A DNA stretch of 11,869 bases. Source: an uncultured Marvinbryantia sp. Its GTDB lineage: Bacteria > Bacillota > Clostridia > Lachnospirales > Lachnospiraceae. Position numbers and translations under genes: made by a program. Positions 1 through 6,251 of the stretch are shown here, one piece after another. A model generated the notes under the pieces. That model saw nothing but the letters and a program-made list of their open reading frames with translations. It ran no database searches and had not been told where the DNA came from. The stretch is from contig CANQJX010000033.1 of NCBI GenBank assembly GCA_947624335.1, positions 1 to 11,869 on the forward strand, given 5' to 3'. Numbering within the stretch: the stretch's first letter is position 1; each line of letters starts with the position of its first letter.

Positions 1-2
1 CG

Positions 3-290
3 TCTTTCCGGGAGGAAAGGATGGGCAGGCCGTTCCTGCGCAGTATCGTTCAGGAGGCCGTAGATGCGGCAAAAGCCGCCGGCGTGAGGCTTTACTGCGG
101 TGAATTCGGCGTAATCGACCGGGCGCCTGTGGCCGATACCCTGAGATGGTTTGAAGATGTGGTGGCGGTTTACGGGGAATACGATATTCACTATGCGTTA
201 TGGTCTTATAAGGAAATGGACTTTGGACTTGCCGACGCGCATTACGATCCGATCCGCAAGGACATGCTGCGTCTGCTCACACAGAAATAA
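3..290 (+). CDS. GH5-type glycoside hydrolase (cellulase family), C-terminal end only
   Basis: This is the 3' end of a gene that enters from the left edge; the frame is open from base 3, so the ATG at 21 is probably internal. The visible 95 or so residues carry the YCGEFGV motif about 26 residues after that Met. In GH5 enzymes this Glu, at the end of a beta strand, is the catalytic nucleophile. The later IHYALWSYKEMDFGL segment matches the last strand of the barrel, with its conserved Trp. The family hydrolyses beta-glucans (cellulose, lichenan, mannan); substrate cannot be told from this fragment. It ends 16 bases before the GH16 gene, which has its own GGGAGGG ribosome binding site, so the two are probably co-transcribed for beta-glucan breakdown. 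The catalytic acid/base and any signal peptide lie outside the window. Confidence 0.8.
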   Translation, partial: SFREERMGRPFLRSIVQEAVDAAKAAGVRLYCGEFGVIDRAPVADTLRWFEDVVAVYGEYDIHYALWSYKEMDFGLADAHYDPIRKDMLRLLTQK

Positions 291-306
291 TCCGGGAGGG
301 AAACTT

Positions 307-1659
307 ATGAAAACAAAGGTTGCCGCCGCTCTGCTTGCCGGCGCGGCTCTGATATTGTCCCCCGCCGTATGCCTTGCCGAATCCGGCGGCGCGGGAAACT
401 ACACGCAGGAAGATCTGGTATGGGAAGACCAGTTCGACGGGGACGCTTTGGACACTGCGAACTGGAATTACGAACCGCACGAACCCGGCTGGGTAAACAA
501 CGAATCGCAGCGCTATGTGGGAGAAGAAGAAAACCGCTCCGCCGCACCGGAAGAGAAAAACGTAATCGTAAAAGACGGTTTCCTGATCCTGCAGGCGCGT
601 AAATATGTAGACGAATCCGGAAAGGTATCTTATACTTCCGGCCGGATCAATACCCAGCATAAACAGGATTTTCTGTACGGCAGATTTGAAGCAAGGCTGA
701 AGGTTCCTTACGGCAACGCCTTTCTTCCGGCTTTCTGGATGATGCCGACCGAAGAGAGCCTTTATGGGCAATGGCCCAAATGCGGTGAAATCGATATTAT
801 GGAAGTGCTCGGCAACCAAACCGACACCTCCTACGCCACCATCCATTACGGCGAACCGCACAGAGAAAGTCAGGGAAGCAAAAAACTGGACGCCGATAAT
901 TTTTCCGATGATTTCCATGTATTTGCCTGCGAGTGGGATCCGGGCGAATTCCGCTTTTAAGTGGACGGAGGCGAAGAACAGCCCTATCCCGCTCCCTTTA
1001 ACCAGACTTTTTATATGATTTTAAATCTCGCCGTGGGCGGAAGCTGGCCGGGCGACCCCGATCCGGACGGCGCGTTTGATGAAAACGCGCAGCTTGTGGT
1101 AGATTATGTGAAAGTGTATCAAAAAGACGCATACGATACCGACGTAGAAAAGCCGGTGCGCGAAGTGGTATGGAAAGAAGCGGATGAAACGGGCAACTTT
1201 CTGACGAACGGAGATTTCTCAGAGGAAGAAGCACTGGACGATACGCAGAACTGGTCCTTCCTGACCGCAGGCGAAGGCGTTGCCAGCGCTTCCATTCACG
1301 ACAATGAAATTCAAATCGACACCCAAAATCCGGGCGAACTGGATTACAGCGTGCAGTTGGTGCAGCCCGGCATGCCGATGAAAAAGGGATGTTCTTACCG
1401 TCTGTCCTTTGACGCCTACGCAGACGAAGAGCGGACCATGAAACCGGCCGTTACAGCGCCCGACGTGTCGTGGATCCGCTATCTGGAAGATACGGAAACC
1501 ACCATTACCACAAAAAAGACTACTTACACCTTCGACTTTACGATGACAGGCGACGACGACGCAAACGGCAGAGTGGAATTCAACATGGGAAACCAGCCGT
1601 CATCGGCGACGCTTCACATCTCCAATGTGCGGCTGGAAATAACGGACGGACAAGACTAA
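307..1659 (+). pseudogene. Secreted GH16 beta-glucanase (laminarinase-like) with C-terminal CBM4/9-like domain, broken by an in-frame TAA
   Basis: The start ATG at 307 follows GGGAGGG by 7 bases. Residues 1-24 form a signal peptide (basic MKTK, hydrophobic core, likely cleavage after VCLA). The GH16 domain runs from about residue 36 and holds the catalytic EIDIME motif (Glu161 nucleophile, Asp163, Glu166 acid/base). Codon 218 (958-960) is TAA, directly after the conserved segment EWDPGEFRF. The same frame resumes at once with VDGGEEQPYPAPF and the GH16 hallmark NLAVGGSWPGDPD. From about codon 296 (base 1192) a beta-rich domain starting NFLTNGDF resembles CBM4/9 and runs to the end. Family members usually have Tyr or Trp before VDG and about 20 residues between VDG and the PF motif. 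Here only about 8 remain, so the TAA may mark a deletion junction rather than a point change. The 217-residue product would lack the last barrel strands and the CBM. A sequencing error is possible. Confidence 0.8.
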
Positions 1660-1666
1660 GCTAAGA

Positions 1667-2284
1667 TCAGGGCAGCCACAGCCGGCGCTGTTTCAATTCC
1701 TGCCACAGCCGGCCAAGCGGCAGTCCGACCACATTGTTATAATCCCCGTTGATTCCTTTGATATGTACAGCAAAGCGGCCCTGTATGCCATAGGCTCCTG
1801 CCTTATCCATACAGTCGCCGCTTTGTATATAATCTTCTATCTCCTGTTCGTCCATCGGATAGAGAGACACCTCCGTCCGTTCATGGAACGAATGTACCGT
1901 CTCTTTTCTTATCAGCGTTACGCCGGTATACACCTGATGCGTCCGTCCCTGCAGGGCGGCAAGCATTCGGCGGGCGCCGTCCGCGTTCCCGGGTTTTCCC
2001 AGAATCTTCCCGTCCAGCACTACAATCGTATCAGCGCCGAGTATGAGCCTGTCTGTTTCTGCATCCGCTTTTCCGCCGGACGCGCCTTCTTCCGGCGTTT
2101 TCGCACCCAAAGCCTGCCGCACCGCCTGCGCTTTACAGCAGGACAGCTCCTCCACAATCTGTCCGGGCTCCGTTTTTGTGATGATTTCCCGCGCGTTGCT
2201 TACAACGGTTTCAAACGGAATCCCCGCCTGTTCTAAAAGCTGTCTGCGCCGCGGCGAGGCGGAGGCAAGAATGATTCTCTCCAT
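1667..2284 (-). CDS. maf: Maf family nucleoside triphosphate pyrophosphatase (dTTP/UTP type)
   Basis: Maf proteins hydrolyse non-canonical or excess nucleoside triphosphates (dTTP, UTP, modified bases) to the monophosphate in the cytoplasm. They are linked to septum control and nucleotide-pool sanitation. The 205-residue product has all family motifs: ASASPRRRQLL at 7-17, GADTIVVLDG at 83-92 (catalytic Asp85), VYTGV at 118-122, DKAGAYGIQG at 160-169 and the closing GDYNNVVGLPL at 180-190. I chose the ATG at 2284 because GGGAGAG lies 6 bases upstream; an in-frame ATG at 2299 has no comparable site. A stretch of about 15 residues (62-76, rich in Gly, Glu and Ala) before the GADTIV strand looks like an insertion relative to typical Maf. 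The gene lies 56 bases downstream of the membrane-protein gene on the same strand and may share its transcript. It converges with the GH16 gene, leaving 7 bases between stops. Confidence 0.95.
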   Translation of the reverse strand: MERIILASASPRRRQLLEQAGIPFETVVSNAREIITKTEPGQIVEELSCCKAQAVRQALGAKTPEEGASGGKADAETDRLILGADTIVVLDGKILGKPGNADGARRMLAALQGRTHQVYTGVTLIRKETVHSFHERTEVSLYPMDEQEIEDYIQSGDCMDKAGAYGIQGRFAVHIKGINGDYNNVVGLPLGRLWQELKQRRLWLP

Positions 2285-2340
2285 ACAAATCTCTCCCATT
2301 TCTTCGTTCTTTTTATTCTGTTTCTGAGCGGGCGCGGCTG

Positions 2341-2823
2341 TCAGTCCCGGTCGAAACGGTCTGCATTTTCCATGGCGTCCGTGCGTTTATAAAATATTTT
2401 TGCAAGCGCCGACAGGATAAACAGGCACAGGACAAACGTAATCGCGGCCGATATCAAAACGGACAACAGCGTGCCCCGCCAACTGTGATACGCCCTCTGA
2501 TGCACGATCCCTACGCAAAGCGCGCTTATCAGCGCCGCCGCCGTGCTGATGATCGTATGATTTCTGCGCGTCGGCGCAATTTTTCTGTCCCAGATCCCGT
2601 GATAAAGCGAAGTTCCCACCGCATAGACGGACATCAGCAGCAAAATCACGCCTTCTCCCGCAGCCAGTTCCATTTTTGAGGGAAACAGTACGCGCTGGAT
2701 AACGACAGACGCCGCAAGCAGAACATACATCATCCAGAACGCTTTGCTTTCCATTTTCAGCAGCGTCTGTTCCTGACGCTCATCCAGCCGTTCTTCATCC
2801 ATAAACGTTCTTCTCTTCTTCAT
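2341..2823 (-). CDS. Four-helix membrane protein paired with an Xre regulator (DUF6773-like)
   Basis: This 160-residue protein has a charged N-terminus containing DERQEQTLLKMESKAFW. Four predicted membrane helices follow at about 29-47, 56-73, 90-107 and 117-143, then a short basic and acidic tail. The arrangement resembles small Firmicutes membrane proteins annotated DUF6773, which are typically coded next to a YgzD-like Xre repressor; the family name is from memory and uncertain. The ATG at 2823 follows GGAGGAGG by about 9 bases. That site lies inside the 3' end of the upstream regulator gene, and the two reading frames overlap by 29 bases, so translation is probably coupled. The function is unknown. 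No catalytic or transport motif is visible. Confidence 0.8.
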   Translation of the reverse strand: MKKRRTFMDEERLDERQEQTLLKMESKAFWMMYVLLAASVVIQRVLFPSKMELAAGEGVILLLMSVYAVGTSLYHGIWDRKIAPTRRNHTIISTAAALISALCVGIVHQRAYHSWRGTLLSVLISAAITFVLCLFILSALAKIFYKRTDAMENADRFDRD

Positions 2824-3025
2824 TATTTCTATCCTCCTCCCAAAACAGGTCGTCTAATGTTTTTCCAAGTTCCCGGCAGATCGCAATACACAACTTTAAA
2901 GTAGGGTTGTAATCGCCCGCTTCAATCATCCCGATCGTCTGCCGCGTCACCCCTACTTTCTTTGCCAGTTCAATTTGTGAAAGATTGCGTTCCATTCTGG
3001 CAAACTTCATCTTCAGATTCTTCAT
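2795..3025 (-). CDS. Small Xre/Cro-type HTH regulator (YgzD-like)
   Basis: This 76-residue protein is almost entirely one helix-turn-helix domain. LSQIELAKKVGVTRQTIGMI (15-34) forms the HTH and EAGDYNPTLKLCIAICRELGKTLDDLFW completes the five-helix fold, which is the common small Firmicutes Xre form. The start at 3025 follows AGGGAGGA by 7 bases. It is the first gene of an operon with the overlapping membrane-protein gene and possibly maf. Regulators in such pairs usually repress their own operon. A strong promoter (3089-3117) and a dyad (3142-3159) upstream fit autoregulation, though binding is inferred. The signal or ligand is unknown. Confidence 0.9.
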   Translation of the reverse strand: MKNLKMKFARMERNLSQIELAKKVGVTRQTIGMIEAGDYNPTLKLCIAICRELGKTLDDLFWEEDRNNEEEKNVYG

Positions 3026-3088
3026 CTGCGTTCCTCCCTTAATTTGGACGCGTCCGCTTATCCATGCGCATTTTTTCCGGACAGTATC

Positions 3089-3117
3089 ATCTTATCATCT
3101 TGCAAACGAAATGTCAA
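3089..3117 (-). promoter_or_regulatory. Sigma-A promoter of the xre/membrane-protein operon
   Basis: Reading the minus strand, the -35 box is a perfect TTGACA (3117-3112). A 17-base spacer leads to the -10 box TAAGAT (3094-3089), which matches consensus at 4 of 6. Transcription would start near 3082, leaving a leader of about 57 bases before the xre ATG. Confidence 0.65.
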
Positions 3118-3141
3118 TTATATTTTGCATTTATATTTTAT

Positions 3142-3159
3142 AATTTGCATTTGCAAATT
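3142..3159. promoter_or_regulatory. Dyad AATTTGC-ATTT-GCAAATT upstream of the xre promoter
   Basis: Two perfect 7-base arms are separated by 4 bases, in an AT-rich stretch that also carries related TTGCA words at 3100-3106 and 3124-3130. The dyad lies about 25 bases upstream of the -35 box and immediately after the araC-type stop codon. It is too AT-rich and lacks a T-run to be a convincing terminator. It could be an operator for the Xre protein; this is inference. Confidence 0.4.
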
Positions 3160-3162
3160 TTA

Positions 3163-4104
3163 TCAATCTTCCAAATGAAGAAAATCTCGCCCGCTTTTCA
3201 TGTTTGGATCGGCGTTTGCCTTGCGGTATTCCAGCGGGGTTATCTGAAATTTTTCCCGGAACAGCTTTGTAAAATAACTGCCGGAGGAGAAGCCGCAGTT
3301 CATCGCGATCTCCGTCACCGGAAGGCCGGAAGCCAGAAGGCTGTCAGCCGCGGCGTTCAGCCGATGATCGATGAGATAGCTAAACGGAGTGGTGTGCAAA
3401 TATTGCCGGAAATCACGCAGACATTCCCGGGTGCTGATGTTCGCCGCATCTGCGATTTCTTCCAGGGACAGCTTTTCCTGATAGTGTTCCCGGATATACA
3501 GCATCATCCTTTTAACGCGCGCTTCCGCGGGATTTTCGCTGTTTTGGCGCTGCCGCGCTTCCCGTGGAATCTCCTTTCTCATCAAAAGCCATGCCGACGA
3601 CAGTTCATTCCGGGCGATCATTTCATAGCCGTCTTCTTCGGAATCAACCGCGTCGCAGGACGTCCGGATGTGTTCCAGAATCCTGCGCTGATTTGCATTT
3701 TGCAGCAGGAAAGGCAGCGCTTCCAGTTCCTTACATTCCAGCACGGGATTCAGATATTTCTGTTCAAAAATGCTGCCGCGTACGCCGCCAAGCAGCGATA
3801 CGTCCCAGTGCTGCGCAAGGAAAACCGCCTGTGTTTTGGGGAGCCTGGACATGCGGTGCAGGACATTGCAGTTCACAAAACATCCGTCCCCTTCTGAGAG
3901 TATGTACTCCTGATGTGCGGTAAAAATTTTCAGGCTCCCTCTAAGCAGGCACAGAAATTCCGGTTCGCTGTGCCAGTGCCACGGAACCGAAGGAGTACGC
4001 CATTTCCCCAAATCGACATAACGGGTAGACAGAGGAAACGCTTTCCCCTGATTGACCGGCCTTTCCTGCAGATTGTCGCTGAGCGTGAGTTGATTTATAA
4101 TCAT
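3163..4104 (-). CDS. AraC-family transcriptional regulator with cupin sensor domain
   Basis: The 313-residue protein has the full AraC layout. The N-terminal cupin-like beta barrel (about 25-100) includes PWHWHSEPEFLCLLRGS and YILSEGDGCFVNCNVLHR, and normally senses a sugar or other small ligand. A linker follows, then the double-HTH DNA-binding domain (196-295). That domain shows KLSLEEIADAANIS in the first HTH and the signature PVTEIAMNCGFSSGSYFTKLF in the second, followed by ITPLEYRK. The length is normal for the family and no residue looks missing. The ATG at 4104 follows AAAGGGA by about 8 bases. It is divergent from the small gene at 4244, with 139 bases between them. AraC regulators with this architecture usually control adjacent carbohydrate genes, but the nearest glycan genes (1-1659) lie beyond the xre operon, so the target is uncertain. 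Confidence 0.92.
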   Translation of the reverse strand: MIINQLTLSDNLQERPVNQGKAFPLSTRYVDLGKWRTPSVPWHWHSEPEFLCLLRGSLKIFTAHQEYILSEGDGCFVNCNVLHRMSRLPKTQAVFLAQHWDVSLLGGVRGSIFEQKYLNPVLECKELEALPFLLQNANQRRILEHIRTSCDAVDSEEDGYEMIARNELSSAWLLMRKEIPREARQRQNSENPAEARVKRMMLYIREHYQEKLSLEEIADAANISTRECLRDFRQYLHTTPFSYLIDHRLNAAADSLLASGLPVTEIAMNCGFSSGSYFTKLFREKFQITPLEYRKANADPNMKSGRDFLHLED

Positions 4105-4137
4105 ATCGCCATTCCCTTTCCATATTTGTCTTTATAG

Positions 4138-4169
4138 TTATAAAATATGGCTGAATTATTATTTTATAA
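4138..4169. promoter_or_regulatory. Inverted repeat TTATAAAAT-N14-ATTTTATAA between divergent genes
   Basis: Perfect 9-base arms (4138-4146 and 4161-4169) are separated by 14 bases in the spacer between the AraC-type gene and the divergent small gene. The right arm overlaps a possible -35 box of the small gene. It may be an operator shared by both genes, but the AT-rich composition makes chance symmetry plausible. Confidence 0.35.
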
Positions 4170-4190
4170 AGTCTAAGTATGCGATATTAT
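4163..4190 (+). promoter_or_regulatory. Possible promoter of the small gene at 4244
   Basis: TTTATA (4163-4168) and TATTAT (4185-4190, 5 of 6 to consensus) are separated by 16 bases. The -35 match is weak and the whole region is AT-rich, so this is tentative. Confidence 0.3.
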
Positions 4191-4243
4191 TATATCACAA
4201 AGCAGAAAACATGACTACTCCATTTTAGAAAGAAGGAATCAGA

Positions 4244-4489
4244 ATGAAGATCAGATCAATGAAAGAATTGTCGGCGTTTAATGAATTGCTCAACCGCTGC
4301 TGCGGACAGGTATGGATTGAATCTCCCAGCGGGGAGAAGACGGATTTGACCGAAGAATCCACGCGAACCAGAGGGCTTTGCGCATTGCTTGGCGAAAGAG
4401 CGGAAGAATATGAAATCTATGCCCGCAGCCGAGAGGATGAAATGCTGCTGCTCGATTATTTCTGCACATGGGTACGAAAGACGGCATAA
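4244..4489 (+). CDS. Small protein of unknown function, possibly HPr-fold
   Basis: This is an 81-residue protein starting at an ATG with AGAAGGA 7 bases upstream. The order of segments is RSMKELSAFNELLNRC (helix), GQVWIESPSGEKTDLTEES (two strands with a Gly-Glu turn), RTRGLCALLGERAEEYEIYA and REDEMLLLDYFCTWV (helix). This spacing resembles HPr-like proteins, where a hairpin precedes a helix and then a strand and last helix. However, the phosphorylated His of HPr is absent, so a phosphotransfer role is not supported. The resemblance is by eye and could be wrong. It is divergent from the AraC-type gene, which may regulate it. It converges on the decayed transporter gene, with 14 bases between the stops. 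The coding region looks intact. Confidence 0.65.
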   Translation: MKIRSMKELSAFNELLNRCCGQVWIESPSGEKTDLTEESTRTRGLCALLGERAEEYEIYARSREDEMLLLDYFCTWVRKTA

Positions 4490-4503
4490 TTGCCATAGAG
4501 TTA

Positions 4504-4987
4504 TCACGGCTGCTTCCTGCCCGTGTAACATTCACCGAAAACAGCGCCGCCGATAATCAAAAATGCTCCCAGAATTTGCAGCGGCGTCATTGTTTCATGC
4601 AGAATCAGCACAGACAACAACAGCGGTGCAAAAAAGCTGTATTGTTGCATTTTCTGTTCCGGTGATTTCTTTTGCCATTTTATTTGACAGTACCATAACG
4701 GCATAAGCAACTGCCGACAATCCGGCGCATAATAAGCCCTGCGCATTTATTCCTGCTGCTGCCGCCATCGCAATACCCGAAAGAGCAAGAAACAGCAAAT
4801 CCTTTTTTTGCCGGAAGGCGGTAAAACGGTGTCCTGTAATAAGAAATAATCCCAGCAGCAAAGCGATGCCAAGCACCGAGCGCAGCAGGACAATCTCATA
4901 GCTGGAAAGATGAATATAGCTTGCGATTACTCCGTTCGAGCCAAAAAGCAGAAGTCCCGCAAGATATTTTAAGTATGGCTTTTTCAT
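4504..4987 (-). pseudogene. EamA (DMT-family) membrane transporter, decayed by internal deletions and a frameshift
   Basis: EamA transporters are about 290-300 residues with ten helices and export or import small metabolites. Only about 161 codons remain here. The first part (MKKPYLKYLAGLLLFGSNGV, then EIVLLRSVLGIALLLGLFLI) is a normal EamA start. After SGIAMAAA the frame jumps to GLLCAGLSAVAYAVMVLSNK, a segment that normally begins the second repeat, so about 60 residues seem missing in frame. After ENATIQLF the frame runs out at about 4595. The family C-terminus (LLLSVLILHETMTPLQILGA and on to FLIIGGAVFGEC) continues in another frame to 4504, implying a second deletion of roughly 70-85 residues plus a shift. 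The product cannot form a ten-helix carrier. It is divergent from the LysR pseudogene, its likely former regulator. Missing lengths are estimates from family memory. Confidence 0.82.
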
Positions 4988-5043
4988 ATCACTTTAAAGG
5001 AAACTCCTTTTCTTGATTTTGCTTTCTATCTATTGGAAAGCGA

Positions 5044-5717
5044 ATGATGGATATGGAAATGAATTTTCAAAAATATTTGTCTTTTGTAAAAACAGCAGAA
5101 TGCAGGAGTTTTACAAAAGCGGCGGAACTGCTGAACTATTCGCAGGCCAGTATCAGCAGAATGATCAGCGATCTTGAAAAAGAATGAAGCATATCGCTTC
5201 TTGAACGCAATTCGGGCGGCGTAAGGCTCACCTCGGACGGAATGAAGTTGCTGCCCTATACGAAAAACATTGTTGCAGAATTTGAGAAACTGCAAATGGC
5301 GGTAGACGATCTGAACGGCCTGCAATCAGGGCTTATCCGTATTGGCACTTTTTCCAGCGTGGCAACGCACTGGCTGCCAAATATCATTAAGGAATTTCAG
5401 AAAGATTATCCAAACGTTGATTATGAATTGCTGCTTGAAAAGGGGGCTAAGGCAGAAATATCTGAAATATTTGAAAGATACCGTTTAACGCCAAAGATTC
5501 ATTTCACTACCTGGGACGATTACGCCATCATGTCAATGGTAGAAAGCGGTCTCGGTATCAGTATATTGCCGCAGCTTATTTTAAAGCGAGTGCCTTACCG
5601 AATCATTGCAAAGGAGCTTGATGTTCCGGCATACCGAAATATTGGGCTTGCTCTCAGAAGTAAAAAAATGCTTCCCTTGCAGTGAGGCGATTTATAAACT
5701 ATTTACCGTATCGGTAG
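5044..5717 (+). pseudogene. LysR-family regulator, broken by a nonsense codon, an internal deletion and a 3' frameshift
   Basis: The frame opens at ATG 5044 (5047 is equally possible) after GGAAAG. The LysR HTH is clear: FVKTAECRSFTKAAELLNYS, then QASISRMISDLEKE. Codon 5185-5187 is TGA where relatives have Trp (LEKEW), followed in frame by SISLLERNSGGVRLTSDG. In the effector domain DYELL runs directly into LEKGAKAEISEIFERYRLTP, skipping about 70 residues that normally form most of the first lobe. The remainder (IHFTTWDDYAIMSMVESGLG, then ISILPQLIL) is well conserved. At about 5677 one base appears lost: the frame ends at TGA 5685, but the next frame reads AVRRFINYLPYR and stops at TAG 5717, a typical LysR end. 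In total 224 codons remain of the usual 290-300. It is divergent from the EamA gene, a common regulator/transporter pair. The restored end overlaps the stop of the GNAT gene on the other strand. Confidence 0.87.
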
Positions 5718-6233
5718 AGAGGATTCTTCGCATATCCGTTTCTCCATTAAAAGGAATTTGCCTTTTCTCCAGCAAGCAACACCCGTTTTTTGATAGCCGG
5801 CATTCGCGTATAATTTCAGCGCATACGGATTTTCGCAGAATACGTCAAGCCGTATTGCCCCGACTCCAAGAGAATTTAACTCCTTCTCAATATGTATCAA
5901 CGTCATACGCGCAACGCCTTTATTTTGAAAATCCGGAGAAACGCACAGCCTGTGGATTACCTTATAATTCTCATCTGTGTATTGCCATTTTCCGTTTTGA
6001 TATTGCTCGTCGCATTGTTCATTTACGGCATAGACAACCGCTATTTTATCATGGATTGTACCTATATATAGCGATTTTTCCTGAATATCATTTCTAAAAT
6101 CTTCCCTTGCAGGGTAAATACTATCCCATTGAAAAACCTTTTCCCGCTCCATTTGTTTTACGGCGCGTTCTACCATCCGGAAAACGCCGTCTAAATCATC
6201 CATCACTGCCGCCCTGTATAATATTTCCATCAT
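5703..6233 (-). CDS. GNAT-family N-acetyltransferase
   Basis: This 176-residue GCN5-related acetyltransferase would transfer an acetyl group from acetyl-CoA to an amine; the acceptor is unknown. The acetyl-CoA binding motif A is visible as HRLCVSPDFQNKGVARMTL (94-112), with the pyrophosphate loop QNKGVA. It is followed by the beta5/alpha4 region IRLDVFCENPYALKLYANAGYQ (127-148), including the usual N-x-x-A-x-x-L-Y-x-x-x-G-Y pattern. The N-terminal part (RAAVMDDLDGVFRMVERAV) is normal for the family. Two adjacent ATGs (6233 and 6230) follow GGAAGGATGGAG; either could be the start. The gene begins 18 bases after the hydrolase stop on the same strand, so the two are probably co-transcribed. Its 3' end overlaps the restored end of the LysR pseudogene by 15 bases. 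It looks intact. Confidence 0.88.
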   Translation of the reverse strand: MMEILYRAAVMDDLDGVFRMVERAVKQMEREKVFQWDSIYPAREDFRNDIQEKSLYIGTIHDKIAVVYAVNEQCDEQYQNGKWQYTDENYKVIHRLCVSPDFQNKGVARMTLIHIEKELNSLGVGAIRLDVFCENPYALKLYANAGYQKTGVACWRKGKFLLMEKRICEESSLPIR

Positions 6234-6251
6234 ATCTCCATCCTTCCCGGA

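Noticed and set aside
151..306. Upstream extension of the GH16 frame to an ATG at 151
   Set aside because: It would overlap the GH5 gene and bury the signal peptide; ATG 307 has a good ribosome binding site and begins the signal peptide.
277..918. Long open frame (213 codons) on the minus strand opposite the GH16 gene
   Set aside because: It is the mirror of a strongly recognisable GH16 domain, has no ribosome binding site or family motif, and its composition is that of a codon shadow.
958..960. Programmed readthrough or recoding at the GH16 TAA or the LysR TGA
   Set aside because: The two stops differ, no recoding structure such as a SECIS-like hairpin is evident, and the LysR gene has further lesions, so plain gene decay or error is simpler.
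1671..1716. Direct repeat of GCCACAGCCGGC
   Set aside because: It lies in the coding end of maf and is only two copies of 12 bases in GC-rich sequence; there is no sign of a mobile element.
3064..3897. 277-codon plus-strand open frame opposite the AraC-type gene
   Set aside because: The minus-strand AraC protein is complete and conserved; the plus-strand translation has no recognisable domain and starts in the xre promoter region.
4996..5010. AAAGGA-AAC-TCCTTT palindrome between EamA and LysR
   Set aside because: The arms are 6 bases and include a Shine-Dalgarno-like purine run, so chance symmetry is likely, and both genes are broken.
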